The position numbers were made by a program, and so were the translations under genes. The notes under the pieces are model-generated. The model saw only the letters and a program-made list of their open reading frames with translations, was not told where the DNA came from and did no database searches. Below, piece after piece: positions 34,305-43,409 of a DNA stretch of 64,000 nt; position 1 is the first letter of the stretch; each line of letters opens with the position of its first letter. Origin of the DNA: CALNYZ01 sp942490945 (GTDB lineage Bacteria; Pseudomonadota; Gammaproteobacteria; UBA6429; Thiohalophilaceae); assembly GCA_942490945.1 (NCBI GenBank), contig CALNYZ010000018.1:1674001-1738000 (forward strand). Reading direction: 5' to 3'.

Positions 34305-36275
34305 ATGCAAAATCTGTGGGACGATAAAGAAGCTCAACAATTCAAGGGTGATCTGGGCTTACGTGTGTACACATCTCGATTATTAGGTCGCGACCCGACG
34401 CTCGTCCTGCATGGTGGTGGTAATACTTCCGTTAAAATCAAAGAGCAAGATATCTTCGGTAATGAAGAAGAGATACTTTACGTAAAAGGTTCCGGTTGGG
34501 ATCTGATATCCATTGAAGAAGCCGGCTTTGCACCGGTACAACTTGACTATGTCGCCAAACTGGCCGAACTTGATACTCTGCCCGATCCGCAAATGGTTAA
34601 TGAATTAAAAACGCATATGAAAAATGCGTCCGCGCCGGCGCCATCTGTTGAAACCATTCTGCATGCGATACTTCCATACAAATATGTTGACCATACTCAT
34701 GCTAACGCCGTACTTACTATTACCAATAGCGTAAAAGGTGAGGCAGCCATAAAAGAAATCTACGGCGACAAGGTAGTGATCGTGCCCTACATTATGCCCG
34801 GCTTTGATCTGGCGGGATTATGTAAAAAATGTTACGACGAACAGGTCAACGACAACACTATTGGTATGATCCTGTTAAATCATGGTGTGTTCTCTTTTGC
34901 TGATGACGCCAAGCTCAGTTACGATCGCATGATTGAACTGGTTGGCATGGGCAAAGCCTATCTTGATAAGAACAAGGCCTGGAATATTCCCGCAAGCAAG
35001 CTTACTACAAAGCGTGACAAACCAAAGGACATCGCAACACTTCGCAAAACTATTTCGTCTGCGGCAAAACAGGCAATGATTATGAAAGTGCAAGACGACA
35101 GTCGAGCGCTTTCCTTTGTTCAACGCAAAGATATAGGCAAAATAAGCCAGCAAGGACCTGCTACACCTGATCACGTCATTCGTACGAAACGCATCCCGAT
35201 GATTGGGAGCAATCTTGATGCTTATGCAAAAGATTATAAAAAATATTTTTATGATCACGCTGCAACTGCAAAATCCCCCGTCACCATGTTAGATCCTGCG
35301 CCACGCATGGTGCTGGATAACGACATCGGTTTAATTTCTATTGGTAACACTGCCAGTGCAGCCCAGATAGTCGAAGATATTTATGGGCACACTATGGACA
35401 TCATTGAACGCGCCGAAATGCTCGGTGGTTATCGTGCCCTGCCCGCCAAGGACATCTTCGATGTGGAATACTGGGATCTGGAACAAGCCAAGTTAAAAAA
35501 AGGTGGCAAGGCGCCAGTGTTCACCGGTGAAATCGTAATGATTACTGGTGCCGCTTCCGGAATTGGCAAAGCCTGCGTCGAAAGTTTTATGGCACGCGGT
35601 GCGGCCGTCGTTGGACTGGATATCAATAAAAACATCGAAACCTTATTTAAAAAAGCATCGTATCTGGGTATCACATGTGATGTTGGTGACAATCAACAAT
35701 TGATTAATGCGATTGAACAAGCCGTGTATTATTTTGGTGGACTGGACATGTTAGTGTTAAATGCGGGCATTTTCCCAGGCGGTTGTAAAATTGCTGATTT
35801 ACAGGAAAGTGACTGGCAGAAAGTCATTAACATCAATTTAACTTCAAATTTGAATTTATTGCGCGAAGCTTATCCCTATTTAAAAAATGCGCCCAACGGC
35901 GGACGTGTTGCCGTTATTGGATCCAAGAACGTGCCTGCGCCAGGTCCTGGCGCGGTTGCTTACTCGGCCTCCAAGGCTGCACTGACACAAATGATGCGCA
36001 TCGCTGCGCTTGAATGGGGTGGTGATAACATTCGTATTAATGCTGTGCATCCGGACGCAGTGTTTGATACCGGTATCTGGACAGATGAAGTGCTTGCTGC
36101 GCGCGCTACACATTACGGTATGACGGTGCAGGAATATAAAACCAAGAATGTATTGAAGAAAGAAGTCACCAGCCATGAGGTAGCAGAACTCGCTGCGGAA
36201 ATGTGTGGGCCATTGTTTGCCAGTACAACAGCTGCGCAAGTGCCGATTGATGGTGGGAATGATCGGGTAATATGA
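34305..36275 (+). CDS. bifunctional class II aldolase / short-chain dehydrogenase
   Basis: A 656-residue fusion. The N-terminal part (1 to about 235) is a class II aldolase with HGGGNTS, the metal pair HTHAN and NHG. The C-terminal part (about 405-656) is a short-chain dehydrogenase with TGAASGIG (414-421), NAG and YSASK (552-556). The layout equals the bacterial rhamnulose-1-phosphate aldolase/lactaldehyde dehydrogenase family, which would split a sugar-phosphate and oxidise or reduce the aldehyde. No rhamnose kinase, isomerase or transporter is nearby, so the true substrate is open. AGAGGAC precedes the ATG. Confidence 0.88.
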   Translation: MQNLWDDKEAQQFKGDLGLRVYTSRLLGRDPTLVLHGGGNTSVKIKEQDIFGNEEEILYVKGSGWDLISIEEAGFAPVQLDYVAKLAELDTLPDPQMVNELKTHMKNASAPAPSVETILHAILPYKYVDHTHANAVLTITNSVKGEAAIKEIYGDKVVIVPYIMPGFDLAGLCKKCYDEQVNDNTIGMILLNHGVFSFADDAKLSYDRMIELVGMGKAYLDKNKAWNIPASKLTTKRDKPKDIATLRKTISSAAKQAMIMKVQDDSRALSFVQRKDIGKISQQGPATPDHVIRTKRIPMIGSNLDAYAKDYKKYFYDHAATAKSPVTMLDPAPRMVLDNDIGLISIGNTASAAQIVEDIYGHTMDIIERAEMLGGYRALPAKDIFDVEYWDLEQAKLKKGGKAPVFTGEIVMITGAASGIGKACVESFMARGAAVVGLDINKNIETLFKKASYLGITCDVGDNQQLINAIEQAVYYFGGLDMLVLNAGIFPGGCKIADLQESDWQKVININLTSNLNLLREAYPYLKNAPNGGRVAVIGSKNVPAPGPGAVAYSASKAALTQMMRIAALEWGGDNIRINAVHPDAVFDTGIWTDEVLAARATHYGMTVQEYKTKNVLKKEVTSHEVAELAAEMCGPLFASTTAAQVPIDGGNDRVI

Positions 36276-36279
36276 AATA

Positions 36280-36693
36280 TCAGGTTAAAGGCGGCGGTAG
36301 TGGATAATAAGCAATCGCCATTTCTTTACCGAATTCTTTTATCGTTGATTTGATTTCTTCTTTAAGGTTATCCAGATCCATCATGGTCATAGTATTTGCT
36401 TGGCTTGCAAAATAGTTAACCGCATCCTGAAGCACTTCAGAGTCATCTCCATATGTTGAGGAAAATAATATTTCAGCAGAACCTTCCCGGTAGACTCTTA
36501 TATAAATTTCAGCGGTCGACAACACTTCAAAAACGAGTTTATTTTCATTTTTACTTGATATAAAAAGACCATATGCATACCAGAGATGCGCAGACTCAAT
36601 ACCGCCTGATAATTCATAACGTATATAATTATTTTTACATATAAAATATGACAATTCAGTTTCAGCATAATCAATTATCGAAACTGCGTTCAT
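36280..36693 (-). CDS. hypothetical protein downstream of lysS
   Basis: A 137-residue protein I do not recognise. It has no signal peptide or membrane helix. An N-terminal region of alternating strand-like segments (YIRYELSG, HLWYAYGLFIS, KLVFEVLS, EIYIRVYRE) leads to a helical C terminus ending in an odd Tyr-Pro-Leu-Pro-Pro-Pro-Leu tail. It is 18 bases after lysS on the same strand and only four from the converging aldolase gene. The codon use looks slightly more AT-rich than its neighbours. No SD is seen. It may be a late addition to the prfB-lysS unit or a fast-evolving accessory gene. Confidence 0.6.
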   Translation of the reverse strand: MNAVSIIDYAETELSYFICKNNYIRYELSGGIESAHLWYAYGLFISSKNENKLVFEVLSTAEIYIRVYREGSAEILFSSTYGDDSEVLQDAVNYFASQANTMTMMDLDNLKEEIKSTIKEFGKEMAIAYYPLPPPLT

Positions 36694-36711
36694 GACAAAA
36701 TAAATAACTAT

Positions 36712-38211
36712 TTATTCAGGCCGCATATGCGGAAACAGCAGTACATCACGAATGGATGGTGAGTCGGTAAACAACATCACTAACCGATCAATACCAATAC
36801 CTTCACCTGCTGTTGGCGGCATACCATGCTCAAGTGCGGTGACATAATCTTCGTCATAGAACATGGCTTCATCATCACCGGCTTCTTTTTCATTAACCTG
36901 TTGCTGGAAACGTTCCGCCTGATCTTCGGCATCATTCAATTCTGAAAAGCCATTCGCTATTTCACGGCCACCGACAAAAAACTCAAAGCGATCCGTAACA
37001 AAGGGATCGTCATCATTGCGGCGCGCCAGTGGCGAGACTTCTGTCGGGTAGGCGGTAATAAAAGTCGGGTCCATCAGTCGATGTTCAACAGTTTTCTCGA
37101 AAATTTCTATTTGCACTTTACCCAAGCCGTAACTGTCTTTTAATGTGATCCCCAGTCGGGTCGCAATAGTGCGTGCTTTTTCAATATCATCCAGCTCTTC
37201 AGCTTTAATGTCGTCATTAAAATGCAAGATGGAATCTTTTACGGACATGCGTGTGAATGGTTTCCCAAAATCATATTCATCACCCTGATAGGGTATTTTT
37301 GTCTTGCCCACGACGTTTTCTGCGATTGAACGTAGCATGGTTTCGGTCAAATCCATCAGGTCATGATAGTTTGCATAGGCTTCATAAAACTCGATCATGG
37401 TGAATTCAGGATTATGACGGGTCGATAATCCTTCATTGCGGAAGTTGCGGTTAATTTCGAACACGCGTTCAAAACCGCCCACTACTAAACGTTTCAAGTA
37501 TAATTCAGGTGCAATACGCAAAAACAAATCCATATCGAGTGCGTTATGGAAGGTGGTAAATGGTCGCGCAGTCGCACCACCAGGAATAACTTGCATCATG
37601 GGTGTTTCAACTTCAAGGAAATTACGCTTGATCATAAATTCACGAATATGCGCAATTATTTTGGAGCGCATGACAAATGTATCACGTGAATCCTGGTTCA
37701 TAATTAAATCAAGATAGCGTTGTCGATAACGTATTTCCTGATCGGTTAATCCCTTGAACTTGTTCGGAAGCGGCCGTAATGCTTTGGTTAACAGGCGAAT
37801 GCTGTCGACCTTGACTGACAATTCACCGGTATTGGTTTTCATCAATACCCCTTCCCCGCCGATGATATCGCCCAGGTCCCATTTCTTGACGTGTTCGTTA
37901 TAAAAACCTTCGGCTAATGAATCGCGTTGAATATAAAACTGAATCTGACCAGACATATCTTGCACTGTTGCAAATGTATTTTTGCCCATTTCGCGTTTTA
38001 ACATCATGCGCCCGGCTACACTGACACGAATATTTAATTCAGCCAGCTCGTCCTTGGTTTTCTCACCGTATTCGGCGTGCAATTCACCGGCAATCACGTT
38101 GCGACGAAAATCGTTCGGGAAAGCATTACCCTGTTCCCGTAACAGTTTTAATTTTCCGCGACGCTCGGCAATTAATTTGTTTTCATCTTGTACGGTCGTT
38201 TCTTCAGTCAT
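36712..38211 (-). CDS. lysS: lysyl-tRNA synthetase, class II
   Basis: A 499-residue enzyme. The N-terminal OB anticodon-binding domain (about 50-150) precedes the class II core. Motif 2 includes VFEINRNFRNEGLS, followed by HNPEFTMIEFYEAY. Motif 3 is GIGIDRLVMLFTDSPSIRD near the C terminus. It lies 43 bases downstream of prfB, the same order as prfB-lysS in E. coli. Length is normal. Confidence 0.97.
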   Translation of the reverse strand: MTEETTVQDENKLIAERRGKLKLLREQGNAFPNDFRRNVIAGELHAEYGEKTKDELAELNIRVSVAGRMMLKREMGKNTFATVQDMSGQIQFYIQRDSLAEGFYNEHVKKWDLGDIIGGEGVLMKTNTGELSVKVDSIRLLTKALRPLPNKFKGLTDQEIRYRQRYLDLIMNQDSRDTFVMRSKIIAHIREFMIKRNFLEVETPMMQVIPGGATARPFTTFHNALDMDLFLRIAPELYLKRLVVGGFERVFEINRNFRNEGLSTRHNPEFTMIEFYEAYANYHDLMDLTETMLRSIAENVVGKTKIPYQGDEYDFGKPFTRMSVKDSILHFNDDIKAEELDDIEKARTIATRLGITLKDSYGLGKVQIEIFEKTVEHRLMDPTFITAYPTEVSPLARRNDDDPFVTDRFEFFVGGREIANGFSELNDAEDQAERFQQQVNEKEAGDDEAMFYDEDYVTALEHGMPPTAGEGIGIDRLVMLFTDSPSIRDVLLFPHMRPE

Positions 38212-38254
38212 TAGTACAGCATCTCATTTTTATATTTTGAAGTTTGTTATCGTT

Positions 38255-39353
38255 TTACAGCCCGCTTTTTAAGCTGGCTTCAATAAACTTGTCTATATCA
38301 CCATCAAGCACGGATTGTGTGTTGGTATTTTCAACGTTGGTGCGCAAATCTTTTATGCGCGATTGATCCAGCACATAGGAACGAATCTGGCTGCCCCAAC
38401 CGATATCGGATTTCGAATCTTCCATGGCCTGTTTTTCAGCGAGTTGTTTGTGCATTTCCATTTCATACAACTTCGCTTTTAATTGTTTCATACAATTGTC
38501 TTTGTTCTGGTGTTGCGAACGCTGGTTCTGGCATTGTACAACAATCCCGGTTGGCTCGTGAGTAATCCGCACGGCTGAATCGGTTTTATTCACGTGCTGT
38601 CCGCCCGCGCCGCTAGACCGGTATGTATCAATACGTAAATCTGCGGCATTAATTTCAATCTCGATATTGTCATCGACCTCCGGATAAACAAACACGGAGG
38701 CAAACGAAGTGTGACGGCGATTACCCGAGTCGAAGGGTGACTTTCTTACCAGACGATGTACACCGGTTTCGGTGCGCAACCAACCATACGCATAACTGCC
38801 GGTGAATTTAATGGTGGCACTCTTGATGCCTGCAACGTCACCATCGGATGCTTCCATTAATTCCGTTTCAAATCCGCGCCGCTCTCCCCAGCGCAAATAC
38901 ATACGACAAAGCATTTCTGCCCAGTCCTGTGCCTCGGTGCCGCCAGAACCGGATTGAATATCCAGGTAGGCATTGTTTGGGTCCATTTCACCGGCAAACA
39001 TACGCTGGAATTCCAGCTCCGCCAGTTTGGATTCAAATTTTGCGATATCAATAAGAAGTGAATTAATCGTGGATTCATCTTTTTCATCCACTGCCATTTC
39101 GAACAACTCTTCCGCATCGGTCAGGTTATCTTCGAGTTCGGTGATGGTATGGACTATTTTTTCGAGGCTGACCCGCTCACGGCCCAGGGTCTGTGCTTTT
39201 TCCGGTTCATTCCAGATGGCGGGATCTTCGAGCTCTCGCTCGACTTCAGTCAGTCGTTCCTGTTTGATGTCGAAGTCAAAGGTACCCCCTGAGAGACCGG
39301 GTACGCGCTTGCATATCTTTGAGTTGATTGTGAATAACGTTGGTTTCTAACAT
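38255..39353 (-). CDS. prfB: peptide chain release factor 2 (with +1 programmed frameshift)
   Basis: RF2 terminates at UGA and UAA. The ATG is at 39353; 25 codons (starting MLETNV) run to an in-frame TGA at 39278-39276. Skipping one base (39278) after CTT continues in the +1 frame as FDIKQERL... to the stop at 38255, giving 365 residues, exactly the E. coli length. AGGGGG (39290-39285) before CTT-TGA-C is the frameshift stimulator. SPF (stop-codon recognition) and GAGGQHVN (GGQ, peptide release) are present. The lone 283-residue frame from 39106 is only the downstream part. Confidence 0.97.
39276..39290 (-). other. RF2 programmed +1 frameshift site
   Basis: On the minus strand the sequence reads AGG GGG TAC CTT TGA, then C. 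The SD-like AGGGGG is three bases before CTT, and the UGA is followed by C, the weak termination context seen in E. coli prfB. Efficient +1 slippage on CUU-U is expected when RF2 is scarce, so the gene senses its own product. Confidence 0.95.
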
Positions 39354-39455
39354 CTGACAAATCATTCCTGCTGGTAACGTATAGCTCGTCAATTAAGCCA
39401 AAACAGTGCATATAATACACGTTAATAATGACTTTGAGAATGGCTGGAGATTGCG

Positions 39456-41189
39456 TCACAAAGGCTCAAAATATTCCAGAATGAGCTGTGCTGTGCGGTT
39501 ACCACGAAACTCGTTGATATCCAGTCGGTATGCCGCATGAATTTTGTCAGGTTGATTTGCCAATATGTCATCGTCAACATTGAAGGCAATGGCATCGTAC
39601 ATTTTATCTTGTTGCGGGTATTTTAAAACGAATTTAACATGTTTTTCGGCAACAATGCGCGCGGCATACACGTCAAACACGCCATTAAAAACGGGTTCCG
39701 GGAACGCTTGCCCCCACGGGCCATATTGCTGAATTAATTCTGCGGACTCGATGGATATTTCACTTGCGGCAAGTTCCCCGTCTGTGTAGAGCACATTTTG
39801 TAATGTTTCCGCACCAAGGTCTGCCGTGACTTCCTCGACAAATGCCTCCCTGAATGCATTCAGACTCTTCTCTTGTATGGTAAGACCTGCTGCCATGGCG
39901 TGACCGCCAAACTTGATAATTAAATCAGGATTTCGCCGGTCAATGCGACCCAGAATGTCACGCAGGTGTAAACCCTTTATCGAGCGTCCTGAACCTTTCA
40001 ACACACCATCAGTTGATGCCGCAAAAGCTATCACAGGTCGATGTAATTTATCTTTCACACGCGAAGCCAGTATCCCAATGACGCCCTCATGCCAGTCACG
40101 GTCAAACAGACTGTAAGCGCTGTGTATATCCGACTCATCGACGTGTAATGTTTCGATGATCGAATTGGCCGTACGTTGCATCTCCAGTTCGATAGTTTTA
40201 CGTGAGCGGTTAAATTGATCGAGTTGTTCAGCCAGTTGAAATGCACGATCAGGATCATCCTCCAGTAAGCACTCTATGCCAATCGTCATATCATCAAGAC
40301 GACCGGCAGCATTCAGGCGTGGGGCGATAAAAAACCCCAGGTCACTTGCCGTTATTGAATGTTGATTACGCCCACTCAGGTTGATTAATGCGCGTATACC
40401 CGGGACAGTTTGATTGGCGCGCATACGCGCCAGACCTTGTGCGACAAAAATACGGTTATTATGTTCGAGACCAACCACATCTGCTACTGTACCCAAAGCG
40501 ACCAGATCAAGCAGATTTGCGAGATTCGGTTCTGGTTTGTTATCACTGAACATTTCCAGTTCACGCATGCGTGCCCGCAGGGCCAGCATGACATAAAATA
40601 TTACGCCAACACCGGCAGTTGATTTAAATGGAAATGTGTCGTTGCGTAAATTGGGATTCACGATTGCATTTGCGTCAGGTAATGTGTCGCCAGGTAAATG
40701 ATGATCGGTAATGATCACTTGCATACCGAGTGCTCTGGCTTTTTCAACACCTTTAATGCATGCAATGCCATTATCAACGGTGATTATTATATCGGGCTGA
40801 CTTGCAGTCGCATATTCAACCAGCTCCGGGCTTAGGCCATAGCCAAACTCGAATCGATTCGGTACCAGGTAGGATATATTGGTATAACCCAGTTGTTTTA
40901 GTGCACGCATGGCGACGGCTGTGCTGGTTGCACCATCCGCATCATAATCACCAATAATCATGATATGCTTTTGTGTTTTATAAGCGTCCAGCAACAGTTC
41001 GATGGCGGCATTCATGCCAGATAATAACTCAAATGATGTGAGTGCGTTTAGCGTCGTGTCCAGTTCAGACTGATTTGTGATATTACGTGCCGCAAGAATT
41101 TTTGCTATCAGTTTGGGCAGGGTTTGAAGACAGCCAGGTATTTCTGCTGGCAATGTGCGTTGCTGAATATGCTTTTTATTTACTGCCAC
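39456..41189 (-). CDS. recJ: single-stranded-DNA-specific exonuclease RecJ
   Basis: A 577-residue 5'-3' exonuclease of the DHH family (589 if the GTG at 41225 is used). DYDADGATS (motif I), TVDNGI, TDHHLPGD (motif III) and the DHHA1-type C-terminal domain with KFGGHAMAAG are present. I prefer the GTG at 41189, which overlaps the upstream gene by ten bases instead of 45; neither start has a strong SD. RecJ and the upstream COG4255-type gene are overlapped and probably cotranscribed. Confidence 0.95.
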   Translation of the reverse strand: MAVNKKHIQQRTLPAEIPGCLQTLPKLIAKILAARNITNQSELDTTLNALTSFELLSGMNAAIELLLDAYKTQKHIMIIGDYDADGATSTAVAMRALKQLGYTNISYLVPNRFEFGYGLSPELVEYATASQPDIIITVDNGIACIKGVEKARALGMQVIITDHHLPGDTLPDANAIVNPNLRNDTFPFKSTAGVGVIFYVMLALRARMRELEMFSDNKPEPNLANLLDLVALGTVADVVGLEHNNRIFVAQGLARMRANQTVPGIRALINLSGRNQHSITASDLGFFIAPRLNAAGRLDDMTIGIECLLEDDPDRAFQLAEQLDQFNRSRKTIELEMQRTANSIIETLHVDESDIHSAYSLFDRDWHEGVIGILASRVKDKLHRPVIAFAASTDGVLKGSGRSIKGLHLRDILGRIDRRNPDLIIKFGGHAMAAGLTIQEKSLNAFREAFVEEVTADLGAETLQNVLYTDGELAASEISIESAELIQQYGPWGQAFPEPVFNGVFDVYAARIVAEKHVKFVLKYPQQDKMYDAIAFNVDDDILANQPDKIHAAYRLDINEFRGNRTAQLILEYFEPL

Positions 41190-42238
41190 TGAATAAAATC
41201 CGTAAATTTTTTTGTTCTTTTCCACCAGCGCTTATTATCTGCATGCGAAGCCGTGAAGGATTGTCCGTCTGATAGCAGTGTAAATTCGTTCATGGTTGTT
41301 TTATATAATTTGTCTGACAGGGGAATAAAAACAGCCTCATTTAGCCGGGCAAGCGTGACAAGCCATTTTTCCAGATCCTGATTCAATAGCGTGTCCTGAA
41401 GCTGTTTGCTGATTAACAAAGCTGGCCCGGTTGTGCTTGTCGCGCCGAATGCGTTGATAGAGTCACACTCTATGCCGGCAGCCTTCGCGACTGAGGTTAT
41501 ATCGTCGTCATCGGTGAAAATGTTTTTCCATGCAGCAGACCGGGTATCCGGGAATACACCCTGACCCCATAACCACACGCTATTAAACATCAATTGCGGT
41601 CTGTTGTCGGGCGTGAAGTTTTCAATCTGGTATAACAACATCTGAACTTCATTTAGTACCTGGTGCCAATAACGGGCATCTGCACCGGCAGGCAAATGTT
41701 CGTTAATATTTTTTGACCGGGTTTGTGCGAGCGACGTGGTGTTCAGATCGTACTGGTTATCAGACACGATTACCCAACGATCCTTTGCAGTTAAAAGTAA
41801 CTCCCAGGGCTCATCTTTATAGTATTCGTTGATTTTGTCGACTACCTGTTTGCAGGCATCTGCGTCAAGAAGATTGCTGTCCACCCGGGACAATACTGCC
41901 TGATCGCGATCCGGCTGGATAATGACCGGATCGCAATTAATACACCATTTATTTTTGTCTGCGCCGGATACTGTAGCTATATAGCGGCAACTGGCAATGG
42001 GCGCTGTATTCATCCCGGTGTGGTTAAAAAGCTGAAACGATTTTTGATAAAAATCATCACCTGTTTCTTTTGTCGGCCGGGCGCGGGATAAAAGACGTGT
42101 CAGCGCCTTCAGGTTGACAGTATCCAGTTGCAATTGCAGTTCTTTTTTCCACTCTGCCGGGAACGGTCCAAACATTCCGGGAATGTATAACGTGATATTC
42201 GTCATACTGGCTGCGTTGTTATTTATACTATGCGGCAT
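41180..42238 (-). CDS. COG4255-type protein (phosphoglycerate-mutase-like, uncharacterised)
   Basis: A 352-residue protein. The ATG at 42238 has AAGGG eight bases upstream, favouring it over 42205. A conserved core includes NSVWLWGQGVFPD (near 220), which resembles the FNSLWFWGGG region of COG4255 proteins, distantly related to cofactor-independent phosphoglycerate mutases. Near the N terminus ITLYIPGMFGPFP is also family-like. The same kind of gene lies beside recJ or thrC in pseudomonads. Activity has not been shown. It lies 40 bases after thrC and overlaps recJ. Confidence 0.7.
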   Translation of the reverse strand: MPHSINNNAASMTNITLYIPGMFGPFPAEWKKELQLQLDTVNLKALTRLLSRARPTKETGDDFYQKSFQLFNHTGMNTAPIASCRYIATVSGADKNKWCINCDPVIIQPDRDQAVLSRVDSNLLDADACKQVVDKINEYYKDEPWELLLTAKDRWVIVSDNQYDLNTTSLAQTRSKNINEHLPAGADARYWHQVLNEVQMLLYQIENFTPDNRPQLMFNSVWLWGQGVFPDTRSAAWKNIFTDDDDITSVAKAAGIECDSINAFGATSTTGPALLISKQLQDTLLNQDLEKWLVTLARLNEAVFIPLSDKLYKTTMNEFTLLSDGQSFTASHADNKRWWKRTKKFTDFIQWQ

Positions 42239-42278
42239 AACTGACCCTTACATCACGTTAGCGCATGTTGCGGTGACA

Positions 42279-43358
42279 TCAGGTCATGTTATCCAGAATA
42301 GATTTCTTGACCTGATCAAGAGTCGCTTCAATCGTGATTAATGGTCGTGTGCTTTGTTTAATGGCGGTATCCGGATCTTTCAAGCCATGACCTGTTAATG
42401 TACAAACAATTTTACTGCCGGCCTTTATCTTGCCGGACTTTATATCACTCATGGCACCCGCGAGTGATGCTGCCGAAGCAGGTTCGCAAAACACGCCCTC
42501 TTTTTCGGCCAACAGTTTTTGTGCAGCCAGAATATTGTCATCGGTACATTCATCGAACCAGCCGTTCGATTCCTTTTGTACAACCCAGGCCTTGTCCCAA
42601 CTCTGCGGGTGACCAATTCGAATCGCAGTTGCCACTGTGTCAGGGTCATCAACCATCTTACCGCGCATAAATGGTGCTGAACCGGCAGCCTGATAACCCA
42701 CCATTTGCGGACGACTGTTAACAATGCCATGTTCATGATATTCGGTGTAACCCATCCAGTGTGCGGTGATGTTGCCGGCATTGCCGACCGGAATGCAATG
42801 GTAGTCAGGCGCACAACCAAGTTCTTCCATAATCTCAAATGCAGCTGTTTTTTGTCCTTGTAACCGAAACGGGTTGATAGAATTTACAATCGTAACCGGC
42901 GCATGTTCACCCACATCTTTGACCAGTTGCATACCGGCATCGAAGTTGCCTTTAATCTGGATCACCACGGCTCCATGCATCATGGCCTGGGCCAGTTTGC
43001 CCAGCGCAATTTTTCCGTCAGGTATTAATACAAACGCAGTGATTCCTGCGCGTGCCGCATAGGCTGCCGCTGCGGCTGAGGTGTTACCGGTAGAGGCACA
43101 AATGATGGCTTTGCTGCCTTCCTCCACCGCTTTTGTTACTGCCATGGTCATGCCACGATCTTTAAATGAACCGGTTGGATTCAAACCTTCATATTTTACG
43201 TATATGTCGACATCGGTACCAATGTGGCGCGGTATATTGCTCAAACGAATTAACGGTGTATTACCTTCGCCCAGACTGATGATGCGCGTGTCGTCATGTA
43301 CGGGCAAACGATCGCGATATTTATCAATTAATCCGGTATAACGTGTACGAAAAGTCAT
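42279..43358 (-). CDS. thrC: threonine synthase
   Basis: A 359-residue fold-type II PLP enzyme converting O-phosphohomoserine to threonine. GLNPTGSFKDRG holds the PLP Lys66, ASTGNTSAAAAAYAARAG binds the substrate carboxylate and GNAGN binds the PLP phosphate. The shorter length places it in the Pseudomonas/Gram-positive-type class rather than the longer E. coli class. It follows hom by 51 bases, so these act together in threonine synthesis. Confidence 0.97.
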   Translation of the reverse strand: MTFRTRYTGLIDKYRDRLPVHDDTRIISLGEGNTPLIRLSNIPRHIGTDVDIYVKYEGLNPTGSFKDRGMTMAVTKAVEEGSKAIICASTGNTSAAAAAYAARAGITAFVLIPDGKIALGKLAQAMMHGAVVIQIKGNFDAGMQLVKDVGEHAPVTIVNSINPFRLQGQKTAAFEIMEELGCAPDYHCIPVGNAGNITAHWMGYTEYHEHGIVNSRPQMVGYQAAGSAPFMRGKMVDDPDTVATAIRIGHPQSWDKAWVVQKESNGWFDECTDDNILAAQKLLAEKEGVFCEPASAASLAGAMSDIKSGKIKAGSKIVCTLTGHGLKDPDTAIKQSTRPLITIEATLDQVKKSILDNMT

Positions 43359-43409
43359 GCTATAAAACTCCGATACTGAATATTTAATACGTTTGGTATG
43401 ATTCTGTAA

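Noticed and set aside
39250..39459. Minus-strand 69-codon frame covering the prfB start
   Set aside because: It is out of frame with RF2; the conserved RF2 start and frameshift explain this sequence.
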